From Ostrinia nubilalis (Eukaryota; Arthropoda; Insecta; Lepidoptera; Crambidae): a stretch of 64,000 nucleotides of DNA. The position numbers and the translations under genes are program-made. The notes under the pieces were generated by a model. It searched no databases. It saw only the letters and a list, made by a program, of their open reading frames with translations, and was not told the origin of the DNA. Every line of letters starts with the position of its first letter. Positions within the stretch are counted from its first letter, which is position 1. This document shows positions 21,156 through 32,574 of the stretch, piece after piece. The stretch is taken from the NCBI RefSeq assembly GCF_963855985.1, contig NC_087118.1:620001-684000 (forward strand), in the 5' to 3' direction.

Positions 21156-24100
21156 AAAAATTTTTTTAATCATATTAACTTATTATTATACAAATTATTT
21201 TACAAATTATTTAATCAATCTAATATTGGGATGGTATTTTATTTTAAAAGGCGCTGTTTCGCTTCAATTCTACAATCAACAACTCTTACAATGATGTTTT
21301 ATTGCAATAATTTAGAATATAGTTTGAACAATGGTTTTCATTTTGGTAAGAACATATTCAACTCTTTTAGAGGCTATTTCTCATCAACTCAACTATTTAC
21401 AATTTCTACAGTGATAATTACTCGTGCAATTGTATCCATTTTTACAAGCTTTATTTATGACTATTACGCTAGTTCTGCAAGTATAATATTTTTTTATTTT
21501 TATAGTTAAATATGGATTTCAATAAAAAACCAATTAGTATCTATTATCAAAATGTAGGGGGCCTAAGAACCAAATGCTTAGATCTTTGTAACAACTTACT
21601 CAGTTCAGACTTTGACATAGTTTTATTCACGGAGACGTGGCTCCAAGACGACATTATGGATTCGGAGCTGTGTGATAACAATACCTATGATATATTTAGA
21701 AAGGATCGTAACTTAGCAAACACTGGTAAGAAAACTGGTGGGGGGGTCATGGCTTGTGTAAGGAATTCCTTGAATGCACAGGCATCGGGTAATTTCAATA
21801 CCAATGCAAACACAGAATTGCTTTGTATTACTATCCCTGCTTCCAAAACGGGTTCAAGCTCAGAGTTAACAATAATATTAGTTTACATTCCGCCTGACAT
21901 GTCTTCTAAGCCTGCTCAACTGGCCGAAACAAAGGAGTTTTTGGCTCAACTGGTGGACTGCCAACCCACTCATACCTTCTTACTGGTCGGAGACTTCAAC
22001 CTTCCTTTCCTGAATTGGCAGGATGAACAGTACTCATTAGCATCATCTCCTGTGGTGATTTCTGAACAACAGGCAGCAGCATTCTCTTTTGTTGAGGATT
22101 TAACTTACTTGGGCATGACTCAATATAATTATATCCGTAATAACAATGACCGCTGTCTTGATTTGGTATTCTGCAATATACACAGCACCTGCGATCAATG
22201 TATTCTTCCTCTGTTAAACGTAAGCTCTCATCATCCAGCTCTGACTATCAGTATTATGGATTTGTTTAATAGGCCGCTCTCCAAAACTATTATCAAACGT
22301 CGAAAATTTCATTGCTCTGATTACAGGCTGATAAATGATTATTTAAGCAAAATAGATTGGCATGATACCCTCTCGCATGGGTCCGTGGATGAAGCTATTG
22401 ACAGGTTCTACTCAGTTTTGGGCGAGTGTTTTGACAAGTATATTCCTGTTTCTGAAGTGAGTACTAATAGCAATAGATATCCAATTTGGTATAGTAATCC
22501 ATTGAAGAAAATTATCAAAGAAAAAAGCAAAATTCACAAGAAATGGAAACGGTTTAACAACCCTCGCGATTATAATGAATTTGCGATACTCAGACAACGT
22601 GTACGATTGTTGCAAGATGCCTGCTTCAAGAAGTACATTGCTACTATAGAGAATGGAATGTGTAAAGGTCCTAAAGCGTTTTGGTCTTATATAAAATCAA
22701 AGAGAGGAGGCTCGCAACACCCTAACCATTTTATTCATGACGGGGAGACCTTGACCGATGGCAATGTTATTTGTGATGCCTTTAATAACTACTTTCATAA
22801 CATGTTCTCTAATCCCCAAGATAATGTCATCCTTAATAATTTAGATAATGGCGATGAGATTACAGGAGATATTATAACTAATATCGACATTCAGCATGAA
22901 AGAGTGGTGGGGCTGTTGGAAAGGCTAGACGCTTCCAAGGGGCCAGGTTGTGATGATGTACCACCTATCTTCTTAAGAAACTGTGCTGAATCATTGGCTT
23001 TTCCTATAACCCTGTTATTTAACCGATCAATAAGGGAGTGTATTTGTCCCACTATCTGGAAAAAAGCCTTCGTAATTCCAGTGCATAAGAAGGGGTCTAA
23101 ATTACAAATACAAAACTATAGGCCGATCTCTATCCTTAACACTCTTAGTAAATTACTTGAAAAAGCTGTATTTGAAAGTATTTACCCCATCATCAGCAAC
23201 TCCATATCCACTCATCAACATGGCTTTTTAAAGAAAAAATCCACTGTCACTAACCTAGCTGAGTTTACAAATTACGTTCTATGTGAAATGGAAGGGGGAG
23301 GGCAGGTTGACGTGATCTACACCGATTTTGAAAAAGCTTTCGATCGTGTCGATCACGTCATCCTGATCAACAAACTATATACACTCGGTATACGAGGGAA
23401 TCTGTTGAGATGGGTTGAGTCCTATCTAACTAACCGTTCTCAAGCAGTGGTCGTGGGGGGATACAAATCAGACTTCTTAAATATTCCATCCGGGGTTCCT
23501 CAGGGATCTCACCTTGGTCCTCTCTTTTATTGTGCTTATATATACGACATCCACAGATGTTTTAAATACTCAAAACATTTGTTATATGCTGACGATAAGA
23601 AAATATATATGAAAATTAATTCTACTCTAGACTGTGAACTTATTCAACATGATCTTAACTCTCTTTATACGTATTACATGATGAATAATATTAAGGTAAA
23701 CATAAAAAAATGACAATGTTTAAGCTTTAGTCGTAAAAACACAATAATTAATTATCCGTATAATTTTAACAACATGATCATTGAGAGGACCAAGATAGTG
23801 AGAGACCTGGGAGTCTGGTTGGACTCTAAAATGCTCTTGTCCGAACATATTGACCACATCACAAAGCAGGCTTACCGCAACTTAGGCTTTCTAATGAGAT
23901 CTTGCAAGCCATTTAGAAACATCCATAGTTTGAAAGTGGTTTACTACGCTTACTGTCGAAGTATCCTTGAATACGCAAGTGCCATATGGTCTCCTCAATA
24001 CAATAAATACATAGACAGAATTGAGAGAATCCAAAAACTTTTTGTAAAGCACCTTAACTACAAGACCCACAGACATAGCGTATCTTACGAGGACGACTGT

Positions 24101-24782
24101 CGTCACTACTCACTCATGCCTCTTAAATCTCGGCGTGAGTTACTAGACATGTCTTTACTACATGATATTGTAAATAGTAATATTAATAACCCTATTTTAC
24201 TTGAACAAATTCAGTTCCGTACCCCCAAGTATCGCACGGCCAAGACTCCTTTGTTCAATGTGCCTTTGCACCGCACTAACTATGCCAAGAACTGTGTTAT
24301 GTCTCGTTTGCTTAGTACCTATAACAATAATCATAGTGAAATAGATTTATTTAATCTCTCAAAGGGTTCATTAAAACAGCAAATAGTTCAGGCATACATG
24401 GATATGGATGAAACCTAATCATTACCATTGTATGAGTTGGATATGACATAATTATGACACAATTGAACAGATTTTTTTTTCTTTTATCCTTTTATTCTGA
24501 AATCCAAACATCACACCTTCGTCTTTGTATTTCCTGTTGTCTAGGAGCTTTCTATCCTCGCCATGCGCCAGCCAGCACATCTTGTTTTATTTTTGCTTTT
24601 TTTATCTGCATTATTGTTTATTTTTGTAACCTAAAATAACAAATTACATTATTTATTCTGTTGTTCCTACACACTTAAATTAGCTGTGAGACTCTGTAAT
24701 TGGCTAGAGTTATATAATGTACTACTCTGTAACATGTAAATTGTCGACCAAGCTGTTGAGTTTCCTAATAAATAAATAAAGA
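21156..24782 (+). mobile_element. Non-LTR retrotransposon inserted in copia pol
   Basis: 3.6 kb between two copies of AAGAAA (21150-21155 and 24783-24788). Removing it and one copy rejoins the copia frame (WDKK to GEKGYMVGY). It has a 350-bp leader, one ORF and a 3' end of TAAATAAATAAAG repeats. No ORF1 is present, so it is 5'-truncated or belongs to a single-ORF family. It is related to the element at 54796-58945 (shared SIYYQN start and tail type). Confidence 0.85.
21512..24418 (+). pseudogene. ORF2 endonuclease-RT with a single nonsense codon
   Basis: About 968 codons from MDFNKKPISIYYQNVGG. The endonuclease shows LFTETWLQDD, GDFNLPFLNW and SSHHPALTI. RT shows QNYRPISILNTLSKLL, TDFEKAFDRVDHV, GVPQGSHLGPLF and LLYADDKKIYM. 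A TGA at 23711-23713 interrupts an otherwise continuous frame; both sides stay in register, with 60 bp to the next Met at 23774. A thumb and C-terminal domain follow to 24418. The TGA probably derives from a Cys or Trp codon by one substitution. Confidence 0.85.
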
Positions 24783-26305
24783 AAGAAAGGCGAAAAGGGA
24801 TACATGGTTGGTTATGGCGAAAACGTGAAAGGCTACAGAGTCTATTTTGCAGAGAAAAATATAGTAGAAATAAAGAGAGATGTGGTTTTCTTAGAAGAAG
24901 AAGTACAGAGTGAAAGCAGAGATCCAGTGGTAAAGTTGGATTTGGATTGCAATGTGGAGGATGAGGAAAAGGAAGATGATGGAGCATGTGAACCTCGAAA
25001 TGATGTTGAAATAAGTACAGGAGAAGACACAGAGATTGAGAATGAAACTGAAGTGAGTGAATATGAGCCATGTACTGATGAAGGTGATAGTTCAATGGAG
25101 TTGGTGGATGAAAGAGAGGTACGTCGTGATAGGAGCAGGCGGATCAGAAAGCAGAACAAATTTTACTGCTGCCATAATGTCTACAGCGAAGAAAATGAGC
25201 CAACAACCTATGAGCAGGCTATGAAAAGGAGTGATTCCAGCAAATGGAGTGAGGCTGTAAGTAAAGAGCTGCAGACATTGAAAGACAACAACACGTGGAC
25301 AGTCTGTGATTATCCTGTGGACAAAGACATTGTGAGTAGCAAATGGGTTTTTAAAATTAAACAAATTAGCGATGGTAAACATCAGTATAAAGCACGTCTG
25401 GTAGCTCGGGGCTTTGAACAGTCAGATATTTTAGATATTAATGAGCTCTATGCTCCAGTAGCAAAGTTGACAACTTTTCGTTTGTTCATGGTAATTGCAA
25501 CTAAACTTATGTTACCTGTTTATCAGATGGATGTAACTGGGGCTTTCCTTTATGGGGAACTAGATGAAGAGGTTTATCTCAGACTACCAGAGGGGGCTTA
25601 TACTGATAATAATAAGATTGTAAAACTAAATAAGTCATTGTACGGTTTAAAAAAATCTCCCAAATACTGGAATGATAAATTTAACTCAATTATGCAAAAA
25701 GAAGGTTTTAAGAGATCCATAAGTGATTCATGCTTGTATTCAAAATGTCAGAATGGTAATAAAATGTATGTTTTGCTGTATGTTGACGATTTGCTCATGT
25801 TTGGAACTGATGAAAATTGGATTAATGACTTTAAATTAAAGCTTTGCAGTGAATTTGAAATGAAAGATCTAGGGAGGGTGTCTAATTTTCTTGGGATAAA
25901 TGTAAAACAAAACTTAAATACAGGAGTAACAACATTAAGTCAAAGTAGTTATCTGTTAAATGTTCTTAAAAATATAAAATGGAAAATTGTAAGCCAATGA
26001 ATACACCCATGGATGTTAACTTTAATTGTAAAATGTTGAATAACCAAAATTGCAAACCTTTACCTGAAGTTGAAAGATTGTGTAGACAAATGATAGGGTC
26101 ACTACAAGGCTACAAGACCAGATTTATGTATTCCTGTTGCTATATTGAGCCGTTATCAAAACCAAGCAAATGATGTTTTATTGACTGCTTAAAAAGGGTC
26201 TTAAGATATGTGAAGCATACTATAAATTATGAGTTAATTCTTAAACCAGAAAATGTACCATTGTTGGGTTATTGTGATGCTGATTGGGCGGGTAACTTAA
26301 AAGAT
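24783..26305 (+). pseudogene. copia RT and start of RNase H
   Basis: Continues gag-pol. A long acidic linker (about 24900-25090) precedes RT: SKWVFKIKQISDGKHQYKAR, LVARGFEQ, YQMDVTGAFLYGELDEEVY, SLYGLKKSPKYW and the catalytic LLYVDDLLMFG near 25780. The frame breaks near 25980 and again at about 26105-26175, where the region after the RT palm is garbled. RNase H begins as GYCDADWAGNLKD at 26265-26305, then is cut by an 18.4-kb insertion. The breaks disable this copy even without the insertions. Confidence 0.88.
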
Positions 26306-26363
26306 AAAGATAAAAAGATAAAGATAAAAGATAAAAGATCATTTATTCACCGAGACAAGGTAA

Positions 26364-26882
26364 TACAAGGTAATTGCATCGGAGCGCAGCGAATTACAAC
26401 AGTTAGATAATGAACGGGAGAAGTTAATGTCTAGCGGAGTAGTGACAGATGATAATGAAAAGGCCGGGGTTTGGCACAAAGTCGTTAAACGACGAAAGTC
26501 ATTTAAATACCGGTACACAGGCACCTCGGGCATAAATTGCGATAATGAGGGGAACTTCAAAGCTGTGGAGAGAAAGGTACCGATTTTTATAACAAAAGTA
26601 CACAACAAGGATACGACAGATAGTGATATTGTGGATTATGTATACAAAAACACACAAGAAAACATTGCCCTGGAGAAAATATCTTTTAAACATGAACGAG
26701 ATTACAACGCTTATAAGTTTTTTGTTAATGAACACAAAATGTCTTTGTTCTTGGACAAGAAGCTGTGGCCCCAGGGTATTTTGTTTCGTAGATTTGTTAA
26801 CTACAAGCGAAAGATAAATAGTGACGACGGCAGTAAGCCTGCATCTGGCCTTGGCTCATCTTATGGACGTGAGAACAAATAA
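26364..26882 (+). CDS. ORF1 C-terminal part, truncated at the 5' end
   Basis: Open from the element edge; first Met at 26427. It contains KVPIFITKVHNKDTTDSDIV and WPQGILFRRFVNYK, an RRM-like C-terminal domain seen in ORF1 proteins of several non-LTR families, presumably RNA-binding. The upstream residues (ERSELQQLDNEREKLM) look like the end of a coiled coil. The last 62 bp overlap ORF2. Confidence 0.65.
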   Translation, partial: YKVIASERSELQQLDNEREKLMSSGVVTDDNEKAGVWHKVVKRRKSFKYRYTGTSGINCDNEGNFKAVERKVPIFITKVHNKDTTDSDIVDYVYKNTQENIALEKISFKHERDYNAYKFFVNEHKMSLFLDKKLWPQGILFRRFVNYKRKINSDDGSKPASGLGSSYGRENK

Positions 26883-29667
26883 TACACTGGTCAATTTTGT
26901 CAGTTTTAACTGCAAAAACGTGAAAAGGTCCGTAGAATACATAAGACAGTTATGTCAAATATCTGATATAATTGCCCTACAAGAGACGTGGCTATTGCCG
27001 AATGATCTACAATTCCTGGCCAGCATTAGTGACGAGTTTGGGTGCACAGGAACCTCTGCAGTGGATACAACGGCTGGCATACTTCGGGGTCGTCCTTACG
27101 GCGGAGTCGCACTCATGTGGAGAAAGAGTTTATTCCAGAATGTCTCGATCGTTCCAAGTGATAGTGTGCGGGTGTGTGCTATTAAAGTGTCTTTGGAACA
27201 GAGGTCATTTATGGTGCTAAGTGTGTACATGCCTACGGATACTGCAGTGAACCTTGTGGAATACACGGATTGTCTAAGTTTGGTGAGCGCTATTACTTGT
27301 AATGAAAGTGTTCAATCTGTTTATGTGCTTGGTGACTTTAATGCGCATCCAAATGAACCATTTTATAATGAGTTGCAATCTTTTTGTTCTGAGTCTGACT
27401 GGATTTGTGCTGACATGGACTTCTTGGGTTTAATGTCGGACACATATACCTTCATTAGTGACGCCAACGATTCGAGACGTTGGCTAGATCATTGCGTGGT
27501 GACGAAGTCTGCCATGCAGACTATTGTCAATGTGTATGTTAAGCTTGATGTTACATGGTCGGATCATTTTCCGTTGGTTGTACAATGTAAATTGGATTGT
27601 ATTAAACCAGCACATTATAATCTAAATAAATTTTGTAGTAAAGTACGATGGAATGAAAGGCAGCCTGAGCAAATTAAATTGTATAAAAAACTATGTCATG
27701 AAAATCTGAGGCATATAGACTTCCCTAATGAATTAAGTACTTGTGCCGATTATATGTGTAATGATTTAACTCACAGATTTGCTATTGACCGTTTGTATAA
27801 CAACATTGTTGATGCTTTATCTCGTGCGGCCTCTGATAGCTGTACTCCCAAGTGTACTCGTAAGAAAAAGCCAGTAATAGGGTGGAATAAACATGTTAGT
27901 GTGGCGCATAGGAATGCAAGGTCAAAATTTGAGCTCTGGGTACTCACTGGTAAACCAGGGGAGGGTCCTGTTTGGAATGAGATGAGAGAAAGTCGTAGGC
28001 TGTTTAAGTCTCGATTGAAATGGTGCCAGAACAACAGGGACCAAATTAGAATGGACATACTTGCATCACACCATGCCAAGAATGATTTTAAAAATTTTTG
28101 GAAGTCAACTAATAAGTTAAATAATAAGCCTGGCATTCCTGTAAGCGTTAATGATGTGAGTGACCGAAAATGCATAGCAAATTTGTTTAGAGACCATTTT
28201 ACTGTAAAGTCTCCGCTGGGACCACAACAGTCTGGATCTCGGTTTATTCAGCATGGTCGGGAGCCAAGTACACAAATCACGGCAAAGGGTGTCAGAGAAG
28301 TTATTAAATCGATGTCACGTGGAAAATCTCCTGGCCATGATGACCTTAGTGTTGAACATCTAAAATGCGCTGGACCTCATCTAGCTAGAGTACTGGCAAT
28401 GCTGTTTAGTTTGTGCATAGGCCACTCGTATTTGCCCGCAGACATGATGAAGACCGTGGTGGTTCCAGTGGTGAAGTGTAAAACTGGTGACATAAGTGAC
28501 AAAGGCAACTATCGACCTATCTCACTGGCAACCATTATATCTAAGGTGCTTGATGGTCTGCTTGGCACTCAACTTGATAAGTATATTAAACTGCATGACA
28601 ATCAATTCGGTTTTAGGCCAGGATTGTCTACTGAAGCTGCCATTTTGAGTGTGAAGCAGACTGTGAAGTACTACACAGTTCGCAGTACGCCTGTATATGC
28701 CTGCTTCCTTGACCTGTCCAAAGCGTTTGACCTGGTTTCCTATGACATCCTATGGCAAAAACTTGACAAGCTGTCTATGTCACGTGACTTAGTGCATATT
28801 TTGAAATATTGGTACTTGAACCAGGTCAACGTGGTTCGGTGGGCCGGGGAATACTCGGATCCGTACAGGTTGGAGTGCGGGGTGAGGCAAGGAGGGTTGA
28901 CCTCGCCGAAGCTCTTCAATCTTTACGTGAACGCCCTGATAGAGGAGCTCAGTAGTACGCATGTTGGCTGCCATATAGACGGTGTCTGTCTTAATAATAT
29001 AAGTTATGCGGACGACATGGTGCTGCTGAGTGCTTCTGTCTGTGGATTGTCGAAACTCATTGCAATATGTGAAAGATACGCTGAAAGCCATGGTTTGATA
29101 TACAACGCGAAGAAAAGTGAGTGTATGGTCTTTCATAGTAGAGGAAAATGTCCAGATAATATTCCATCTATAAAACTCAATGGTGCGCCTTTAAAAAAGG
29201 TAGAACAATTTAAATACCTTGGACATCTAGTGACCTCTGATTTGAAGGATGATGCGGATATTGAAAGGGAGCGCAGGGCACTGTCTGTGAGAGCAAATAT
29301 GATTGCCCGTAGGTTTGCTCGCTGCTCAGTGGATATTAAAATCACTCTCTTTAGAGCTTTCTGTACGTCCCTATACACGAGTAGTTTATGGATAAATTAC
29401 ACTAAGAAGCAGTACAGTGCCTTGCGTGTCCAGTTCAATAATGCCTTCAGGGTGCTGTTGGGGCTGTCTCGGTTCTGTAGCGCGTCCGGGATGTTTGCCG
29501 AATTCGGCGTAGATTGTTTTTACACAACGATGCGAAAAAGGTGCGCATCCCTGGTGCGCCGGACCTGGGGGAGCTCAAACAGTATCCTGAGGCTATTCTC
29601 TGAGCGTTTTGACTGTCAGTACATGAATCATTGTTGCTTGATTCATGTGCTGCCTAATTTAAAATAA
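26821..29667 (+). CDS. ORF2 endonuclease-reverse transcriptase, full length and open
   Basis: 948 residues with no stop or frameshift, the most intact RT in the window. Endonuclease: FVSFNCKNVKRSVEYI, IIALQETWLL, YVLGDFNAHPNE, RRWLDHCVV and WSDHFPLVV supply the expected Asn, Glu, Asp and His positions. RT: NYRPISLATIISKVLDGL, FGFRPGLSTEAA, CFLDLSKAFDLVSYDIL, GVRQGGLTSPKLFN and NISYADDMVLLS. A C-terminal thumb domain follows. It starts within the end of ORF1 (62-bp overlap), so translation could depend on reinitiation. The protein may be functional, but the copy lacks its promoter-bearing 5' end. Confidence 0.85.
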   Translation: MTTAVSLHLALAHLMDVRTNNTLVNFVSFNCKNVKRSVEYIRQLCQISDIIALQETWLLPNDLQFLASISDEFGCTGTSAVDTTAGILRGRPYGGVALMWRKSLFQNVSIVPSDSVRVCAIKVSLEQRSFMVLSVYMPTDTAVNLVEYTDCLSLVSAITCNESVQSVYVLGDFNAHPNEPFYNELQSFCSESDWICADMDFLGLMSDTYTFISDANDSRRWLDHCVVTKSAMQTIVNVYVKLDVTWSDHFPLVVQCKLDCIKPAHYNLNKFCSKVRWNERQPEQIKLYKKLCHENLRHIDFPNELSTCADYMCNDLTHRFAIDRLYNNIVDALSRAASDSCTPKCTRKKKPVIGWNKHVSVAHRNARSKFELWVLTGKPGEGPVWNEMRESRRLFKSRLKWCQNNRDQIRMDILASHHAKNDFKNFWKSTNKLNNKPGIPVSVNDVSDRKCIANLFRDHFTVKSPLGPQQSGSRFIQHGREPSTQITAKGVREVIKSMSRGKSPGHDDLSVEHLKCAGPHLARVLAMLFSLCIGHSYLPADMMKTVVVPVVKCKTGDISDKGNYRPISLATIISKVLDGLLGTQLDKYIKLHDNQFGFRPGLSTEAAILSVKQTVKYYTVRSTPVYACFLDLSKAFDLVSYDILWQKLDKLSMSRDLVHILKYWYLNQVNVVRWAGEYSDPYRLECGVRQGGLTSPKLFNLYVNALIEELSSTHVGCHIDGVCLNNISYADDMVLLSASVCGLSKLIAICERYAESHGLIYNAKKSECMVFHSRGKCPDNIPSIKLNGAPLKKVEQFKYLGHLVTSDLKDDADIERERRALSVRANMIARRFARCSVDIKITLFRAFCTSLYTSSLWINYTKKQYSALRVQFNNAFRVLLGLSRFCSASGMFAEFGVDCFYTTMRKRCASLVRRTWGSSNSILRLFSERFDCQYMNHCCLIHVLPNLK

Positions 29668-30734
29668 CCATGACATTATTGAAATTATTATTGAAATTAA
29701 TGTAATTATGTAAATTGTAATGTTGGATATATTTTATTGATTTATTTAATTTTAAATTTGAATGTAAACTAACCTTAACTAATATGATCCCAATGTGATT
29801 GAAATAAATAATTATTATTATTATTATTATTATTATAATACAACAAGGTAGATGTTACAATAGTTATACAGTTCAGCTTATCTCACCAGCAAGCTAGTGT
29901 GTGATTATTACATTTTTTTTTTATTGACCCATGCATAGTTAAAAAAAATCAGAACTTTCCAACTACAAACAAAGAACAGATAAATTATTTGAATTACAAT
30001 ATGTCAATAAAGATAATGTCAGTAAATATACACCACTATTTTTTTATCACCGGAAAATTTTTAACAGGTTATGTAGAAATGTGTGAAAATTATAAAGTAA
30101 AAAAAAAATTAAATTTTTTATAAAGTTAATTTTTTTATTAAATTTTCTTTAGTCCCTATTTTACGCGTCACAGCTGGGCCACTCCGCTGCTCGTTCATTC
30201 AGTAGAGTAGTCGTACGCGCTCGCACATTGATCTGTCTGTCTCGCTCACGCCTTGACCACGCTTCCAGTGTTATTATTACTAATTTAGACCATTATAATG
30301 CAACATTTCAAGTAATTTTGAGTTCTAATAAGTGTTTCATTACACTTACGTACTTCTTTACGTGGTATTCTGACTGTTAACACTAATTGTAAGTTAATAA
30401 TACAATGAAATACCTACCTACTGTGAATACGTTACGAATACACACCAATGTGTCGTTACGAGGCTACTACGACTTTAAAAGAAATATGTAATTCAAAGAT
30501 CTGCCAAAACAGCGGCTTTCAGTGTTATCATCACAGAATAATAATAATGTATTACTTACCTACCTATGTTACGCTATTTTTACAAGCTTTATATTGACTT
30601 CACTTGTTAGTATGTGTGGGACAAATCTTGCAACTGAAATTAAGACCACTTCTCCCCAACCGATTGAGCTGAAATTTGGTATACTTATGTAAGTACGATG
30701 ACAATGCAATGTTATGGTACCATTGAGCTGGTCT

Positions 30735-32275
30735 GATGATGGAGTCAGGAGGTGACCATAGGAACTCCTAAACGAAACGACGGAATCGCATCGAGTTTGG
30801 GTTCGTTGGATTTGTCTTTTCGAGCAGTTTCGTGCTAAATGATGTCCAGGGTCATGATGATGGATTAGGGAGGTGGCCATAGGAACTCCCTAAACGAAAC
30901 GGCAGAAACTCATCGAGTTTGGGTTCGTTGGATTTTTCTTTTCGAGCAGTTTAGTGCTAGATGATGTTCAGGGTCCTGATGATGGAGTCAGGAGGTGGCC
31001 ATAGGAACTCCTAAACGAAACGACGGAATCGCATCGAGTTTGGGTTCGTTGGATTTGTCTTTTCGAGCAGTTTCGTGCTAAATGATGCCCAAGGTCATGA
31101 TGATGGATTAGGGAGGTGGCCATAGGAACTCCTAAACGAAACGGCAGAAACTCATCGAGTTTGGGTTCGTTGGATTTTTCTTTTCGAGCAGTTTAGTGCT
31201 AGATGATGTCCAGGGTCCTGATGATGGAGTCAGGACGTGGCCATAGGAACTCCTAAACGAAACGGCGGAATCGCATCGAGTTTGGGTTCGTTGGATTTGT
31301 CTTTTCGAGCAGTTTAGTGCTAGATGATGTCCAGGGTCCTTATGATGGATTAGGGAGGTGGCCATAGGAACTCCTAAACGAAACGGCAGAAACTCATCGA
31401 GTTTGGGTTCGTTGGATTTTTCTTTTCGAGCAGTTTAGTGCTAGATGATGTCCAGGGTCCTGATGATGGAGTCAGGAGGTGGCCATAGGAACTCCTAAAC
31501 GAAACGGCGGAATCGCATCGAGTTTGAGTTCGTGGATTTGTCTTTTCGAGCAGTTTAGTGCCAGGGTCCTGATGATGGAGTCAGGAGGTGGCCATAGGAA
31601 CTCCTAAACGAAACGACGGAATCGCATCGAGTTTGGGTTCGTTGGATTTGTCTTTTCGAGCAGTTTCGTGCTAAATGATGTCCAAGGTCATGATGATGGA
31701 TTAGGGAGGTGGCCATAGGAACTCCTAAACGAAACGGCAGAAACTCATCGAGTTTGGGTTCGTTGGATTTTTCTTTTCGAGCAGTTTAGTGCTAGATGAT
31801 GTCCAGGGTCCTGATGATGGAGTCAGGACGTGGCCATAGGAACTCCTAAACGAAACGGCGGAATCGCATCGAGTTTGGGTTCGTTGGATTTGTCTTTTCG
31901 AGCAGTTTAGTGCTAGATGATGTCCAGGGTCCTTATGATGGATTAGGGAGGTGGCCATAGGAACTCCTAAACGAAACGGCAGAAACTCATCGAGTTTGGG
32001 TTCGTTGGATTTTTCTTTTCGAGCAGTTTAGTGCTAGATGATGTCCAGGGTCCTGATGATGGAGTCAGGAGGTGGCCATAGGAACTCCTAAACGAAACGG
32101 CGGAATCGCATCGAGTTTGGGTTCGTTGGATTTGTCTTTTCGAGCAGTTTAGTGCCAGGGTCCTGATGATGGAGTCAGGAGATGGCCATAGGAACTCTTA
32201 AACGAAACGACGGAATCGCATCGAGTTTGGGTTCGTTGGATTTGTCTTTTCGAGCAGTTTGGTGCTAAATAATGA
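30735..32275. repeat. ~121-bp satellite with higher-order structure
   Basis: About 12-13 monomers starting GATGATGGA. Two types alternate: one with GTCAGGAGGTGGCCATAG and ACGGAATCGCATCGAG, the other with TTAGGGAGGTGGCCATAG and CAGAAACTCATCGAG, giving a 243-bp dimer. A 593-bp block repeats (31132 and 31725 start identical text), with an 11-bp deletion (a missing CTAGATGATGT) recurring in the monomers near 31560 and 32155. ORFs across the array are translation artefacts. Confidence 0.85.
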
Positions 32276-32310
32276 CCCAGAGATTGAGATACAACTAAAA
32301 AGTCTAAAAT

Positions 32311-32574
32311 AAAATTATAATAAAAAAAAACTTTTTTAAAAACAAGCTTTATCCTGAAATGCAGTTGTACTAAAACGAAAAAAATAATTGTATGCTTGGT
32401 TCAAAGAATTTCGAAAGCTTGTAGCGCAAACAGAAAAAAAGAGGAATAAATTCCATGCGCGATACAAGCTTTCGAAATTCTTTGAACCAAGCATACAATT
32501 ATTTTTTTCGTTTTAGTACAACTGCATTTCAGGATAAAGCTTGTTTTTAAAAAAGTTTTTTTTTATTATAATTT
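32311..32574. repeat. Long near-perfect inverted repeat (hairpin)
   Basis: Arms of about 115 bp (for example CAAGCTTTATCCTGAAATGC at 32343 and its complement near 32545) are separated by a purine-rich loop of about 30 bp. The arms appear almost identical, so the inversion is recent or maintained. Confidence 0.85.

Larger units (their letters stand above)
26363..29842 (+). mobile_element. 5'-truncated non-LTR element inside the CR1-like 3' UTR
   Basis: ACAAGGTA occurs just before the element (twice, 26355 and 26365) and just after its TTATTATTATTA tail (29843-29850). The ORF1 frame is open to the very left edge, so the copy is 5'-truncated within ORF1. Both ORFs are otherwise intact, which suggests a recent insertion. 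The clade was not assigned. Confidence 0.8.

Noticed and set aside
28789..29136. Minus-strand ORF inside the intact ORF2
   Set aside because: Antisense shadow of the RT palm region.
30569..31958. Repeated ORFs starting MATSLIHH
   Set aside because: Identical peptides at 593-bp spacing come from the satellite array; they are not genes.
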